Part shown: piece by piece, positions 44,727 through 54,563 of the stretch
Layout: the number at the start of each line of letters is the position of its first letter
Position numbering within the stretch: position 1 is the stretch's first letter
Origin: Streptomyces sp. ST2-7A
Lineage (GTDB): Bacteria; Actinomycetota; Actinomycetes; Streptomycetales; Streptomycetaceae
Length of the DNA: 64,000 nucleotides
Assembly (NCBI RefSeq): GCF_021390475.1
Contig: NZ_JAJUWS010000028.1
Coordinates: 1 to 64,000, forward strand
Direction: 5' to 3'
Position numbers and translations under genes: made by a program
Notes under the pieces: model-generated
Databases searched by the model: none
What the model was told of the DNA's origin: nothing
The model's input: the letters and a program-made list of their open reading frames with translations, nothing else

Positions 44727-45832
44727 CAGATCATCCCGTCGGACGGGTCGTAGTGGGCCAGGTTGTATCCGGAGTCGATCTCCTCGCCGTCCCCGAGGAG
44801 GGTGACCCGGTCGGGGGCGGCGGTCTCGTCCCCGAGGTCCCCATCGACCGTGCCGTCCGCCCCGGCGGGGCCGTGCGGAAGGAGGAGTTCCTTGACGTCC
44901 TCGACGCAGCGTTCCAACAGGCGGGTTTCGTGGATGCGGTCGCGCAGGGCCCGGCGGGTGCGGGCCCCCACGTCCTCGGGTCCGTTCGCGTTCTCCGTCT
45001 CCTCCGTCTCCTCCGTCTCCTGCGCCGCCTCGATCGCCTCGGCTGCGGCCTCGAAGGCCACCGGGATACCGATCTCGACTTTGTAGAGATCGGCGATGTC
45101 CAGGGCGAAGGCGAGTTCGTGACCGGAATGGACGAAGCCGAGGCCCGGCGAACAGCCGAGGGCGGCGATCACGGACTGGGCGACGCCGTACATGACCTGG
45201 CCGGCCGCCGTGACGGCCTGGTTGGGCGGATCCCCGGCGGTGAAGTCACCGGGGACGTAGTGCCTGCCCTTCCAGGTGATGCCCACCCGTTTGGCCTGTG
45301 CGGCGTAGCACTCGCGGACCCGTCGGCCCTCCATGCCGAGAAGTTCGCGGCGGGTGTGACCGGCCGGGTCCTCGTCGGGGAAGCGCTTGCGGTACATGGC
45401 GCGCGCCACGTCGAGCCGGGAGCGGGGGTTGGCCCATGCCGTGGCCTGGGCCTGGACGAGGGAGGCCGAGCGGGTGAGGGCCCGGCCGCCGGAGTAGTAC
45501 CGCACGCCGCGTTCACCGACCCAGACCACGCCCGCGCCGCACTCCCCCAGCAGGCTCATCGCCTGGTGGGTGACCCGGGTACCGGGACCGAGGAGCAGCG
45601 TGCCGATGGTCGCCGAGGGGATGTGGGTGGTGCCCTCGCCGTCGTCGGCGGTGAGGGCGTTGGCCTCACGGTGGATGACGCAGTGTTCGAGGTAGACGAA
45701 GGAGACACGGTCACCGACGCGGGTCAACTCGCGCGGCGAGGAGACCCGCCGGGAGGCGACGCCCCGCCCGGGTCGGGCGCGGGGCCTTCCGACCGGGGCC
45801 GCGCCGGGCTCGCCGGTGGGGGTGACGGTCAT
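44723..45832 (-). CDS. cas1: CRISPR-associated endonuclease Cas1e
   Basis: The 369-residue integrase has the metal-binding Glu in EGRRVRECYA and His plus Asp residues in GFVHSGHELAFALDIADLYK. An acidic insert TEETEETE in the C-terminal helical domain is encoded by a 9-nt DNA repeat (44993-45028). The N-terminus has about 30 extra Arg/Pro-rich residues. ATG overlaps the cas6 stop (ATGA). Confidence 0.95.
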   Translation of the reverse strand: MTVTPTGEPGAAPVGRPRARPGRGVASRRVSSPRELTRVGDRVSFVYLEHCVIHREANALTADDGEGTTHIPSATIGTLLLGPGTRVTHQAMSLLGECGAGVVWVGERGVRYYSGGRALTRSASLVQAQATAWANPRSRLDVARAMYRKRFPDEDPAGHTRRELLGMEGRRVRECYAAQAKRVGITWKGRHYVPGDFTAGDPPNQAVTAAGQVMYGVAQSVIAALGCSPGLGFVHSGHELAFALDIADLYKVEIGIPVAFEAAAEAIEAAQETEETEETENANGPEDVGARTRRALRDRIHETRLLERCVEDVKELLLPHGPAGADGTVDGDLGDETAAPDRVTLLGDGEEIDSGYNLAHYDPSDGMIW

Positions 45833-46710
45833 CGGGGCGCTCCCGTCGGCGCGAGGGTCATCAGTCCGCAGCCGTAGGCCCGCCCCCGGCCCAGGCCGAG
45901 GGTGAGGGTGCGACGCAGGGCGTCCGGGTCGGTGACCTCCAGTCGCCCGTCGAAGGTGGCGGTGACCATGGTGACGGGGCCCGGCTTCCTCCCGTCCGCC
46001 GTCTCCCCGCCGGGGGCGGGGTCGGTGAGGGAGAGGAAGGGGTCATGGGCGGCGGCGTCCCCGTCCCGTTCGCCACCGGTCCCGTCGCGGCGGTCGTCGG
46101 CACGGCGGGGCTTGTCGAAGCGGTGGTCGCGGCGGTCGTGCACGACGACCTCCAGGGCCCGCAGGGCGTACCGGGCGCGGAGGTCCCGGCGCGTCTTCTC
46201 GTCGAGAGCGGGGTCGTCGAGGCCGGCGGGGGGTTCGGGGCGGCGGTGGGGGGCGCGGGGCAGGACGCGGAACCCGGCGGCCTCCTGGCGCTCGGTGAGC
46301 CAGCGCAGTTGGTGGGCCGGGACGCGGTGGGCGGTGGGCTTGGTGGGTTCACCGTCCTTGCGGCGGATGTGGTGCACCGGGTTGGCGGTGAGCCGGAACG
46401 CCCAGGTGTCCCCGGCGGTCAGGCGATCGAGGAACGGGGCGTACTCGCGGGTCTCCCATCGCGGGGTCTCCGGCCAGCCGGCCTGTTCCACGAGGTGGGT
46501 GAGGTCGGGGCGGTCGGGGCCGACGACGTAGAGGAAGACCTCGGCGGGAGCCGGGCGGTCCACCCTCCACAGCACCCGGGGGCCGTCGGCGTCGCTCGGG
46601 AGGGCGTCGGCGTAGGAGGACATGACGCAGGCGTGCAGCACCCGGGGCGAGGAGAGGACACGGCGGGCGCCGGTCCGGCGGGTGTTGAAGCGGAAGCGGG
46701 TGAGATACAT
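45829..46710 (-). CDS. cas6e: crRNA-processing endoribonuclease Cas6e
   Basis: The 293-residue Cas6e (CasE) cuts the repeat hairpin to release crRNAs. It starts MYLTRFRFNTRRTGAR and has the C-terminal Gly-rich loop LGLGRGRAYGCGLMTL that binds RNA. A long Arg/Asp-rich insert (residues about 205-240) separates the two RAMP folds. The ATG shares one base with the cas5 stop (TGATG). Confidence 0.92.
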   Translation of the reverse strand: MYLTRFRFNTRRTGARRVLSSPRVLHACVMSSYADALPSDADGPRVLWRVDRPAPAEVFLYVVGPDRPDLTHLVEQAGWPETPRWETREYAPFLDRLTAGDTWAFRLTANPVHHIRRKDGEPTKPTAHRVPAHQLRWLTERQEAAGFRVLPRAPHRRPEPPAGLDDPALDEKTRRDLRARYALRALEVVVHDRRDHRFDKPRRADDRRDGTGGERDGDAAAHDPFLSLTDPAPGGETADGRKPGPVTMVTATFDGRLEVTDPDALRRTLTLGLGRGRAYGCGLMTLAPTGAPR

Positions 46711-47507
46711 CAGTCGCCTCGCAGCGGGGGCATCGGGTCGTGGTGGGACACGCGCGGGTCGGGGACCGTCGGGATGAAGGAGCTCGCGGGGGAATCCCCG
46801 GTCGGCCCCGGGCCGGGGTCGGCGGGGAACCGGCCCGGCTCGATGTCGCGGTCCGCCGCCGGGGCGGGAACCGATCCGGTGACCACACCGCGCAGCGCGT
46901 ACCGGCGGTGTCGGGGGTCGAAGGAGAGCGGGACGTCGCGCAGGGCGTCCGTCCGGGCGGGCGGGCCGGCGGCCTCGACCAGGGTGGTGAGCCGCACGTC
47001 GGTCCGGCGGGCCAGCCGCCGGAGGTACCACTTCGAGGCGTGCCAGGGCTCCCGGGCGAGAGCCTGTGCCAGGTCGCGGTCGGTGTGCAGGCCCAGTTCG
47101 ACGGGGCGGGCCGGTGGGCAGGAGCGCCGTCCCAGGTAGGGGGTGTAGACGGGTCGGCGCAGGGCCCGGTGCAGTTCGCTCAACAGCTCGTGGTCGCCCT
47201 CCAGCGCGGCGACGAAGACGGCGTCGGCGAGATAGAAGCACTCGGAGACCGGCATCGACTTCCCGGTGTCGGCGTGTTGGGCGGTCTGGTAGTCGCGCAG
47301 CCGGGTGCCGGGCTGGTCGACCCGCACGCCGAAGCGGAGGGCGGCCAGGTCGGTGAGGTCGGCGGTGCGGTCGCGGCCCTGTGCCGCGGCGAGGAGGCCG
47401 AGGACGCCGCTCTTGGTGGGGGCGTTCTCGGTGGTGCGGCGGGCGAACCGGGCCGTGGCGCCCCAGGATTGGAGGGGCCCGGCCAGTTGCAGGAGGAGCA
47501 CGCTCAT
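46710..47507 (-). CDS. cas5e: Cascade subunit Cas5e
   Basis: The 265-residue Cas5e (CasD) holds the crRNA 5' handle. It starts MSVLLLQLAGPLQSWG, the family signature, with RRTTENAPTKSGVLGLLAAAQG. A Pro-rich tail of about 45 residues extends beyond the usual end. ATG overlaps the cas7 stop (ATGA). Confidence 0.94.
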   Translation of the reverse strand: MSVLLLQLAGPLQSWGATARFARRTTENAPTKSGVLGLLAAAQGRDRTADLTDLAALRFGVRVDQPGTRLRDYQTAQHADTGKSMPVSECFYLADAVFVAALEGDHELLSELHRALRRPVYTPYLGRRSCPPARPVELGLHTDRDLAQALAREPWHASKWYLRRLARRTDVRLTTLVEAAGPPARTDALRDVPLSFDPRHRRYALRGVVTGSVPAPAADRDIEPGRFPADPGPGPTGDSPASSFIPTVPDPRVSHHDPMPPLRGD

Positions 47508-48706
47508 GCGTCGGGCCCCATGCGGGTCGCGACGGCCTCGCCGACAGCGGTGACCAGCTCCGGGAGGGTCACCTCCGTGCCGAGGCCGGAGAGCTTGGCC
47601 GTGTTCGTGCCCACGCGCAGGACCCAGGTCTCGGTGTCCTCCTCGGCACCGTAGGCGTGCTCGACCTCGGGGATGTAGGAGGCGAGGCGACCGGCGGCCT
47701 CGCCGAGGTGGCCCCGCCCCTCGGTGTCGGTGACGGCCTCCTCGAAGGCGCCGACGAAGCTGATCGGCCGGTCGGCGCGGAGCTTGACGATGACCGCGTC
47801 GGGGAGGGTCTGGTTGGCGAAGGTGTTCATCTTTCCGGTGGGCAGCGAGGTGACGAAACCCCGGACGAACGCCTCGACGGCCCGCCTGACCGGTTCGCCG
47901 GCCGGCTCCTCGGGGCGGAGGCCCGCGCCGAGGTTGCGGCGCAGCAGGTCGATGTCGACGGCGGCGTACCGGTAGAGGGTGGCGGAGTCGAACTCGACGG
48001 TGCCGATCATGCCGGCGCCGGATTCGTCGTCGGGGCTCTCGTCGTCCACGGCCGTGTAGTAGTCGGACTCGATCTCGACCGGGTGCACGCCGATGGCGTG
48101 GGCGACCTGGGCGGCGGCGTCCACGTTGATGTCGGCGCCGTCGGCGACCATGCGGCCGAAGAGGGCGATGTCCACGGAGTGGCGGGTGTCGGCGATGTTC
48201 TTGGCGCGGGCCTTGACCTCCCTGTCCTTGAGGAAGGTCTTGATGTCGGTGCCGGCCGCGACGCTCTCGACCGCGAGGGCGGCCAGGCCCTCGATCTGCC
48301 GGTCGGAGAGGAACATCAGGTAGGAGGACTCGGGCGGGGGCGGGGGCGCGCCGTCCTTCTTGGCCTTGTCGGCCTTGCGCTTGGGCGGCTCGATCTTCGT
48401 GCCGGTGGCGGCGGAGACGGTCTCGGCCGCGAGGCGGTGGGAGTCGTCCTCGCCGATGGCGGGGCTCAGGGCCCGGATGCGTCCGCCGATCAGTTCGGCG
48501 ACGCGCTTGGTGCGCACTCCCAGCTCGGCGGGGTCGAGGGTGTCGGTGAACGCCTTGCGGGTGGCTCGCTTCCATGCCTGGCTGGAGACCCGGGCGCGGC
48601 GGACGCCGCCGTAGACGGCGGTCTTGGGAGCTCCGGTGTCGTCGCGGTTGAGGTTGCTGGGCGGCACGCTCTGGAGGACGTGCAGGTCGAGGATGGTGCG
48701 CTTCAC
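47504..48706 (-). CDS. cas7e: Cascade backbone subunit Cas7e
   Basis: The 400-residue Cas7e (CasC/Cse4) forms the Cascade backbone along the crRNA. It begins with LDLHVLQSVPPSNLNRDDTG and has TLYRYAAVDIDLLRRNLG and KMNTFANQTLP segments. A Lys/Pro-rich insert (about 115-135) is unusual. GTG 48706 fits the family start, with AAGGA about 11 nt upstream. It follows cas11 after a 121-nt gap. Confidence 0.94.
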   Translation of the reverse strand: MKRTILDLHVLQSVPPSNLNRDDTGAPKTAVYGGVRRARVSSQAWKRATRKAFTDTLDPAELGVRTKRVAELIGGRIRALSPAIGEDDSHRLAAETVSAATGTKIEPPKRKADKAKKDGAPPPPPESSYLMFLSDRQIEGLAALAVESVAAGTDIKTFLKDREVKARAKNIADTRHSVDIALFGRMVADGADINVDAAAQVAHAIGVHPVEIESDYYTAVDDESPDDESGAGMIGTVEFDSATLYRYAAVDIDLLRRNLGAGLRPEEPAGEPVRRAVEAFVRGFVTSLPTGKMNTFANQTLPDAVIVKLRADRPISFVGAFEEAVTDTEGRGHLGEAAGRLASYIPEVEHAYGAEEDTETWVLRVGTNTAKLSGLGTEVTLPELVTAVGEAVATRMGPDA

Positions 48707-48827
48707 GGTCGTGGTGGTCCTTACTCGTCGGTGTCCGGCACCGGTGCGGGGCCGGTCGGGGATCGGGCCCCGGGGATCGGTCAAGGTGGGACGGGGAGGT
48801 GTCCGATCCCGGTGAGGGGTGGCGAAC

Positions 48828-49568
48828 TCAGTGGTCGGGGGCGGATGGCTGGGCGGGGAGGTCGGGGGCGGTGTCCCCTGGCTCGCCGGCCCCGGAATCC
48901 TCCGCCCGGCGGGGACGCCAGGCGTGGAAGGAGCGGCCCCACTCCTGCCGGACCCTCGCCCGCCTCGGGGGGAAGTGCCACGCCTCCAGTTGGTCGGCGA
49001 GGAGGGCGTAGTCCAGGGGGACGCCCTCCCGGCGCAGCAGGGAGACGATCTCCCGCAGCCGGAAGGCGAGGTCCTTCTCGTTCCGGGAGGAGCCGACCTG
49101 CACGAAGCGGCGTCGGATCGGCTCGTCGATCCCGTCGGACGGCATCAGCCGACGGACCGCTTCCCCCAGTTCGATGTCGATCCGGTGCATCCGATCGGCG
49201 CGGTGGGACTGCTGGTGGAGGGCGTACAGGGTGAGGGCGAGGTGCGCGGCGTTCTCGGCGGCTTCGCTCGCCCTCTCGCCGGCCGGGTCACCGGCGGGGT
49301 GGGCCCGGTACAGCCGGTGGTCGCCGGAGAAGCCCCACAGGTCGGGGACGTCCTCGGGCAGCTTCCCGGCGCCCCGGCGCAGTCGGGCGAGGTGCGCGAC
49401 GGCGGTGGCGCGGTCGGCGAGGTAGCCCTTCTGGAGGTCCGTGACGCGCTCCTCCACGAAGAGGCCGACCGGCCCGAGCGACTTGAACCGGGTGGGGCGT
49501 GCCGGCTTGTCGGCGGGCGGGGGTGCGGTGGCGGGGGGTGTCGGGGGCGGTGTGGTGGTCGCGGTCAT
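48828..49568 (-). CDS. cas11: Cascade small subunit Cas11e (Cse2)
   Basis: The 246-residue Cse2/CasB is helical (ATAVAHLARLRRGAGKLPED, HLALTLYALHQQSH, DKDLAFRLREIVSLL-like NEKDLAFRLREIVSLLRREG). It binds the target strand and stabilises the R-loop. The N- and C-termini are longer and disordered. ATG overlaps the cas8 stop (ATGA). Confidence 0.93.
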   Translation of the reverse strand: MTATTTPPPTPPATAPPPADKPARPTRFKSLGPVGLFVEERVTDLQKGYLADRATAVAHLARLRRGAGKLPEDVPDLWGFSGDHRLYRAHPAGDPAGERASEAAENAAHLALTLYALHQQSHRADRMHRIDIELGEAVRRLMPSDGIDEPIRRRFVQVGSSRNEKDLAFRLREIVSLLRREGVPLDYALLADQLEAWHFPPRRARVRQEWGRSFHAWRPRRAEDSGAGEPGDTAPDLPAQPSAPDH

Positions 49569-51433
49569 GCGGGGGCCTCGGCATTCGACGGGTTCGGGTG
49601 GGCGGGTGCGGTCGGGGTGTTTCCGGGGCCGGCGGGATCGAGGCCCGGATCGAGCTCCTCGCCCCCGGCCCCGGTGTCGGGATCGGGATCGGGGGCGGTA
49701 TCGGTGTCCCGGGGGAACGCGAGCGGCAGTTCCCGGCGCAGGCGACGGCGGAACCGCAGGTGGGCGGCGTCGGCGCACAGCCACACGTCGGTGCCGGCGC
49801 GGCTGGTGACCACCCGGCCCTCACGGGCGGCGGAGCCCGCCCCGGCCAACAGGTCGTCACCCAACTCCCGCAGGACCCGGGCGGCGGTGTGCTGCCAGGC
49901 CGCGTACCGCTCCCCGGGGTCGTCGCCGGGGCGCAGGGCCGCGATCCAGAGCAGGTAGTGGGGGCCCACCTCACCGAATCCGAGGTCGCGGGCGGTGGCC
50001 TTCGGGCCGTCGGGGATCGCGCCGGCGGCCTCGGCGAGGTCGGCGGCCAGGTCGCCCAGGGCGGTGACGGCCGCCTCGGCGCGGCGGACCGCGTCCACGG
50101 CGGTGGGGCCGAGCGCCGGGACGCCGTCGTCCTCGTCGGACGGTTCGTTCAGCAGGACCACGGGGAGGGGAACGGCGTCGTCGACGACCTCGTCGACGAC
50201 GGACTGCTGGGTGCCGTAGACGAGCCCGACGGTGCGGGTGCGCACCAGCAGGTCGGGGGGCAGCGGGCCGCGGACGGCGAGCCGGGCCACCCAGTCCAGG
50301 ATCCGGGGGCGCACGACGCGGGCGGCCTCGCCGCGCTGCTCGGCGCCCGGGGTCTGCCCGGTCACCAGGGCGTCCACGCCGCGCCAGGCGGCACGGGTCG
50401 GGTCGGGGACGCGGGGCAGGTAGACGACCTCCCGGCCGAGCTTCTTCTCCTGGGCGGGGCTGCGCCGCCAGGCGGTCATCGGCTCGCGGTCGTAGCGGTT
50501 GTGGGCGGTCAGGGGGTCGCCGTAGCCGAGGACGACGCCGGTGACGGCCCGGCCGTCGTGACGCAGCCGGACGCGACGGGACTGCCAGGTGTACAGGTCG
50601 CGGACGCCGGTGGGGCGGGTCGAGAGTTCGACGGGGTCGGCGGCGCCGGGGCCGCAGGGCGGTCGGCGCCAGGCGGGGCGGTCCTCGTTCGGCTCGCCTG
50701 GCGGGTTGATCCGGAGGTTGGTGGTGTCGGCGGCCACGAGGTTGAGCAGGAGGGTACGGCGCAGGTCTCCGCCCTCGATGTGGACGCCGCCCAGGTTTCC
50801 GGTCCAGCCGATGCCCTGCGGGTAGACCTTGCCGCCCTTGACGCGGGGGTCGCCGACGGCTCCGGACTTGATACCGGCGGGGTCGAAGGCGTGGGCGTGG
50901 ATCAGCCAGCGGGCGGCCTCGGCGTATCCGAGGCGGTCGGCACCGAGGGCCCGCATGGTGAAGAAGCGGTCGTTGTTGGGGATGTCGGCGACGATCCGGT
51001 CCAGGCGGGAGACCTCGTCCCCGGCGGTGCGCAGGTCGGCGACCTGGAGGAAGGGGGTGGTCGGGTGGAGGAGGTCGAAGCGCTCGCGGTGCTCCTGCAG
51101 GTAGTCGAGGAGGTCGTCGAGCGGCAGGGTGTCGGCCTTCCACAGCTCGGTCCAGTGGGCGAGGTCCCCGGGGCCGTCGACGGCGTCGTGGAGCACGGCG
51201 AGGAGCAGGCGCAGCAGGGCGAATTCCTGGGTGGGGACATCGCCGACCAGGCGGCGCAGCTCGTGGGCGCGCTCCAGCACCTCCGGCAGGGAAAGCTCCG
51301 GTTGGGTGCCGTCGGAGAGGAGTTGGACCGGGATCCAGGGCTCGGTGAGGAGGTCGAAGGAGGTGCGCGGGGGTGGGGAGGACGCGGGAGCCGGGGTGGC
51401 GACCGGGACGGCCGCCGCGGTGTCACTGGGCAT
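49565..51433 (-). CDS. cas8e: Cascade large subunit Cas8e (Cse1)
   Basis: The 622-residue Cas8e (CasA) recognises the PAM and recruits Cas3. It begins with the family pattern SFDLLTEPWIPVQLLSDG and has LLHPTTPFLQVADL and GGVHIEGGDLRRTLLLNLV segments. The C-terminal four-helix region is present, followed by a Pro/Asp-rich tail of about 50 residues. ATG lies 11 nt inside the cas3 end; GAGGTGA is just upstream. Confidence 0.95.
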   Translation of the reverse strand: MPSDTAAAVPVATPAPASSPPPRTSFDLLTEPWIPVQLLSDGTQPELSLPEVLERAHELRRLVGDVPTQEFALLRLLLAVLHDAVDGPGDLAHWTELWKADTLPLDDLLDYLQEHRERFDLLHPTTPFLQVADLRTAGDEVSRLDRIVADIPNNDRFFTMRALGADRLGYAEAARWLIHAHAFDPAGIKSGAVGDPRVKGGKVYPQGIGWTGNLGGVHIEGGDLRRTLLLNLVAADTTNLRINPPGEPNEDRPAWRRPPCGPGAADPVELSTRPTGVRDLYTWQSRRVRLRHDGRAVTGVVLGYGDPLTAHNRYDREPMTAWRRSPAQEKKLGREVVYLPRVPDPTRAAWRGVDALVTGQTPGAEQRGEAARVVRPRILDWVARLAVRGPLPPDLLVRTRTVGLVYGTQQSVVDEVVDDAVPLPVVLLNEPSDEDDGVPALGPTAVDAVRRAEAAVTALGDLAADLAEAAGAIPDGPKATARDLGFGEVGPHYLLWIAALRPGDDPGERYAAWQHTAARVLRELGDDLLAGAGSAAREGRVVTSRAGTDVWLCADAAHLRFRRRLRRELPLAFPRDTDTAPDPDPDTGAGGEELDPGLDPAGPGNTPTAPAHPNPSNAEAPA

Positions 51434-54400
51434 GGGGGGTCACCTCGAGGCCACGGGATCGGGAGTAGCTGAGATCGAAATCTGACAGGCTGGTCCGACA
51501 GTCCTCGCCGAGGATCAATAGGAGTTCCCCGAACAAAAGGGGGCATTCAGGGGTCTGCCAAGCCGGAACGCAGGCTTCCTCCAACTCGGAGATCACTCGA
51601 TCGATTGACGATTGGTTCGTCAGTTCGAGTGGCAGTCGGAGGCCGCAGGAGGCGATCGAGGAAGCGAGATCGCGGTCGGGAGCGGTGTGTTCCGGCAACG
51701 GCACCCCGGACGGGGAGTCCGAGCCCACCCCGGGCAGGGTGGCGAGGGTGCCGTCCGCGAGACGTCTCACCACCAGCACCTCCAGGGACTCCGCGCCGTC
51801 CCTGACCTGCGCGCGGCCGGTCGTGGTCTCGTCGGCGTCCCCCACTCCGGCGTCCACCCAACCGATCAGCGGCGTGCCGTCGGACGCCACATCGGCCAGC
51901 AGGAAGGACCTCGCCCGTTCCCGGCGTTCGTGGAGACGGGCGAGGTGCTTCACCCGGGCCTCGTCCATCGCCTTCGCCCGGGCCGGCGGACCGAGCGGCC
52001 CGTCCCCGTAGGCGGCCCGCACCAGCGGCGCGATGTCGGCGGGCAGCCGGATCGGTGCCGGTGCCCCGCCCCCGTCCGGTGCCACCAGGTGCGGCCACAG
52101 CGCGGCGGCCGAACGCAGCAGCGCGTGCCTTCCGTAGACCAGCACCGAACCGCGCGGTGGCTCGGGAGCGGCGGTCGGATCGCACAGTCCGTCCGCGCCG
52201 GTGATCAGACACCGGGCGGCGCGCAACGCGGCCGGGCGGTCGGCCTGTCCGGGGCCACCGCGCTCGTGACGGTGCAGCCGCCCCATCCGCTGGAGGAGCA
52301 GGTCCACCGGGGCGAGGTCGGTGACCAGCAGGTCGAAGTCGATGTCCAGGGACTGCTCGGCCACCTGACTGGCCACCACGATGTGCGGACCGGTGGGGCG
52401 TTCGGCGGCCGGGGAACGATCGGGCGGGCCGAAGCGGGCGAGCAGGTCGGCGTCGTTGGCCGCCCGGTGGAGGTCCACGAAACGGGCGTGCGCGACGGTG
52501 ACCGCGTCCGCGCCGAATCGGGCGATGAGGGCGTCGGCCGTGGCCAGCACCCGCCGGACGGTGTTGTGGACCACCAGCGCGCACCCGCCACCGGCCAGCA
52601 GTTCCACCAGTCGGTCGGTGAGGGCCCCGTGGTCGTCCGCCAAGTGCTCGACGCGGATCGTGGTGGTGCGCCCGGAGGGTGCCGGACGTTCCACCCGGGC
52701 CTCGGTTCCACCGGGCAGGACGGCGGTCAGCAGCGGGTGGGCGGTCTCCTCCGCCACGGCCGCGAAGGGCTGTGGGGCTTCGGCCCGGGCGCGGCGAGCG
52801 GCGCGTGCGAGGCGGGGACGCGGTGGTCCGACGGCGCCGCCCCCGGCGTAGGCCGCAACGAGTTCCCGACGCCGCTCGGGCGGCAGGGTCGCGGAGAGCA
52901 TCACCACCGGCACCCGGTGGGTGCCCAACCATGACAGCACCCGGTCCAGGTAGGTGTTCATGTGGGCGTCGTAGGCGTGGACCTCGTCGATGACCACCAC
53001 CTTCCCGGCGACGGCGAGGTGGCGCAGCACCAGGTGCCGGCCGCGCAGCCCGGCGAAGAGGAGTTGGTCGATCGTTCCCACGCAGAAGGAGGAGAGCAGG
53101 CCCTTCTTGCGACCCCGGAGCCAGTGGTGGGCGACGAGGCGGGCGGAGGCGGCGCGATCGGCGGGGCGCGAACCGAGCCGGTCGGGGTCACCGTCCGGTT
53201 CCACCCCGCGCGGCACGATGGGCCCGGTGGTTCCGCGGGGCCCGTCGACGGCATCGGCCGTCCCGGGTTCCGGCGCGGGGCCGGGGTCTGCGGGTCTCCT
53301 CCGGCGGTCGCCCGAGTCGTCCGAGTCGTCCGAGTCGTCAGGGACATCCGGTGTCCGGCTCGGCAGCCGGGCCCACTCGGGGTTGAGGGCCGCCTTGGAG
53401 TGCGCGAGGAAGACGGAGCGCGTCCCGACGGCACCGTCGCGATCATCGGGGAGACGGTCGAGCCATGCCGTCATCCGGGGGAACATCGCGTTCCCCGTCG
53501 CCATCGTGGGCAGGGCGATGAGACAACCGCCCGCTCCGGAGCCGGCGGCGAGGATCTCGACGGCGGCGAGCGCGGCCTCGGTCTTGCCCTCCCCCATCGG
53601 CGCCTCGATCACCAGCAGTCCGGCCTCCGGCAGGTCGTGGGCGAGCCGGACGGCGGCCTCCTGGACGGGGCGGATCGCGGCGCCGGGCGGGAGGGCGAAA
53701 CGGTCGGCGAAGAGCTTCCCCGCCGCCCGGGGCGGCGCGGCCACCCGCCAGGGCGGGGGCAGCGAGATGTCCCGCCAACCGGTGGCGATCCGCTCCGCCG
53801 ATGAGCGTCCCCCGTCGGGAAAGAGCGGGAAACGGTCGCTGTCGCTGGCGATCCAGTCGGCGACGATCACGATGGCGGTCAGCGCCACCTGCACCGCCTG
53901 GGGCAGTGCGAGCGACCTCCAGGCCGCGAGCCGGGGCTCGACGCCGGTGTCCCGGGCGGCGGCGTCCAGCAGTTCGCGCTGCACGGCCGTCCACACCTCC
54001 TCCGCTCCGGGGGTGCGCAGCAGGCGGGGATGGCGGTTCAGTTCGAGCAGGTCGTGGTAGGTGGGCGGGACCCCGTGGTGGCCGCCGACGACCACGGCCG
54101 GGGCGTGGGCGGCGTCGGGCTCCCACCCGTGGTGCCGGGTCAGCCACTCGGCCAGCAGGTGGTGGCCGGCCGTGGCGTGAGGGGCGAGGCGGCGTTCACG
54201 GCCGAGCTCGGGGCGCGAGGGCGTGGCCAGGCCCCGGGCGCGCATCCGATCGGCCATGGACTCCACCTGGCAGGCGAAGGCCGGGGTGGCCTTGCCGATG
54301 TCGTGCACGGTCGCCAGCCAGACGGTCAGCGGACGGGCGTCGTCGGCCCCGGCGGGAAGGGTTTCGGCCACCCGGCGCCGTACCTGCTCGGGAACCCAGT

Positions 54401-54563
54401 GGTCCCAGAGCAGCCCGGCCACGGCTCCGCTGTCCGCCATGTGTCGCCACAGCGGCAGCCATCCGTCGGTGTCCTTGTCGTGTTTCCCCCAGACCGCGTA
54501 CGCGGCTTCCGAGAGGGCTCGGCCGAGGCGGGGCCCCGGTGTCCGGTGATCCATGAACGGCAT
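51423..54563 (-). CDS. cas3: CRISPR-associated helicase-nuclease Cas3
   Basis: The 1046-residue Cas3 unwinds and degrades target DNA. The HD nuclease is N-terminal (VHDIGK, His87-Asp88, with HH pairs near 134 and 162). The SF2 helicase has Walker A (APMGEGKTE, 321-329), DEVH (526-529) and motif VI (QRMGRLHR). Residues about 404-470 form an Asp/Ser- and Pro-rich insert not expected in the family core. It is the first gene of the cas operon. The start may be ATG 54563 or ATG 54554; neither has a strong ribosome site. Confidence 0.95.
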   Translation of the reverse strand: MPFMDHRTPGPRLGRALSEAAYAVWGKHDKDTDGWLPLWRHMADSGAVAGLLWDHWVPEQVRRRVAETLPAGADDARPLTVWLATVHDIGKATPAFACQVESMADRMRARGLATPSRPELGRERRLAPHATAGHHLLAEWLTRHHGWEPDAAHAPAVVVGGHHGVPPTYHDLLELNRHPRLLRTPGAEEVWTAVQRELLDAAARDTGVEPRLAAWRSLALPQAVQVALTAIVIVADWIASDSDRFPLFPDGGRSSAERIATGWRDISLPPPWRVAAPPRAAGKLFADRFALPPGAAIRPVQEAAVRLAHDLPEAGLLVIEAPMGEGKTEAALAAVEILAAGSGAGGCLIALPTMATGNAMFPRMTAWLDRLPDDRDGAVGTRSVFLAHSKAALNPEWARLPSRTPDVPDDSDDSDDSGDRRRRPADPGPAPEPGTADAVDGPRGTTGPIVPRGVEPDGDPDRLGSRPADRAASARLVAHHWLRGRKKGLLSSFCVGTIDQLLFAGLRGRHLVLRHLAVAGKVVVIDEVHAYDAHMNTYLDRVLSWLGTHRVPVVMLSATLPPERRRELVAAYAGGGAVGPPRPRLARAARRARAEAPQPFAAVAEETAHPLLTAVLPGGTEARVERPAPSGRTTTIRVEHLADDHGALTDRLVELLAGGGCALVVHNTVRRVLATADALIARFGADAVTVAHARFVDLHRAANDADLLARFGPPDRSPAAERPTGPHIVVASQVAEQSLDIDFDLLVTDLAPVDLLLQRMGRLHRHERGGPGQADRPAALRAARCLITGADGLCDPTAAPEPPRGSVLVYGRHALLRSAAALWPHLVAPDGGGAPAPIRLPADIAPLVRAAYGDGPLGPPARAKAMDEARVKHLARLHERRERARSFLLADVASDGTPLIGWVDAGVGDADETTTGRAQVRDGAESLEVLVVRRLADGTLATLPGVGSDSPSGVPLPEHTAPDRDLASSIASCGLRLPLELTNQSSIDRVISELEEACVPAWQTPECPLLFGELLLILGEDCRTSLSDFDLSYSRSRGLEVTPHAQ

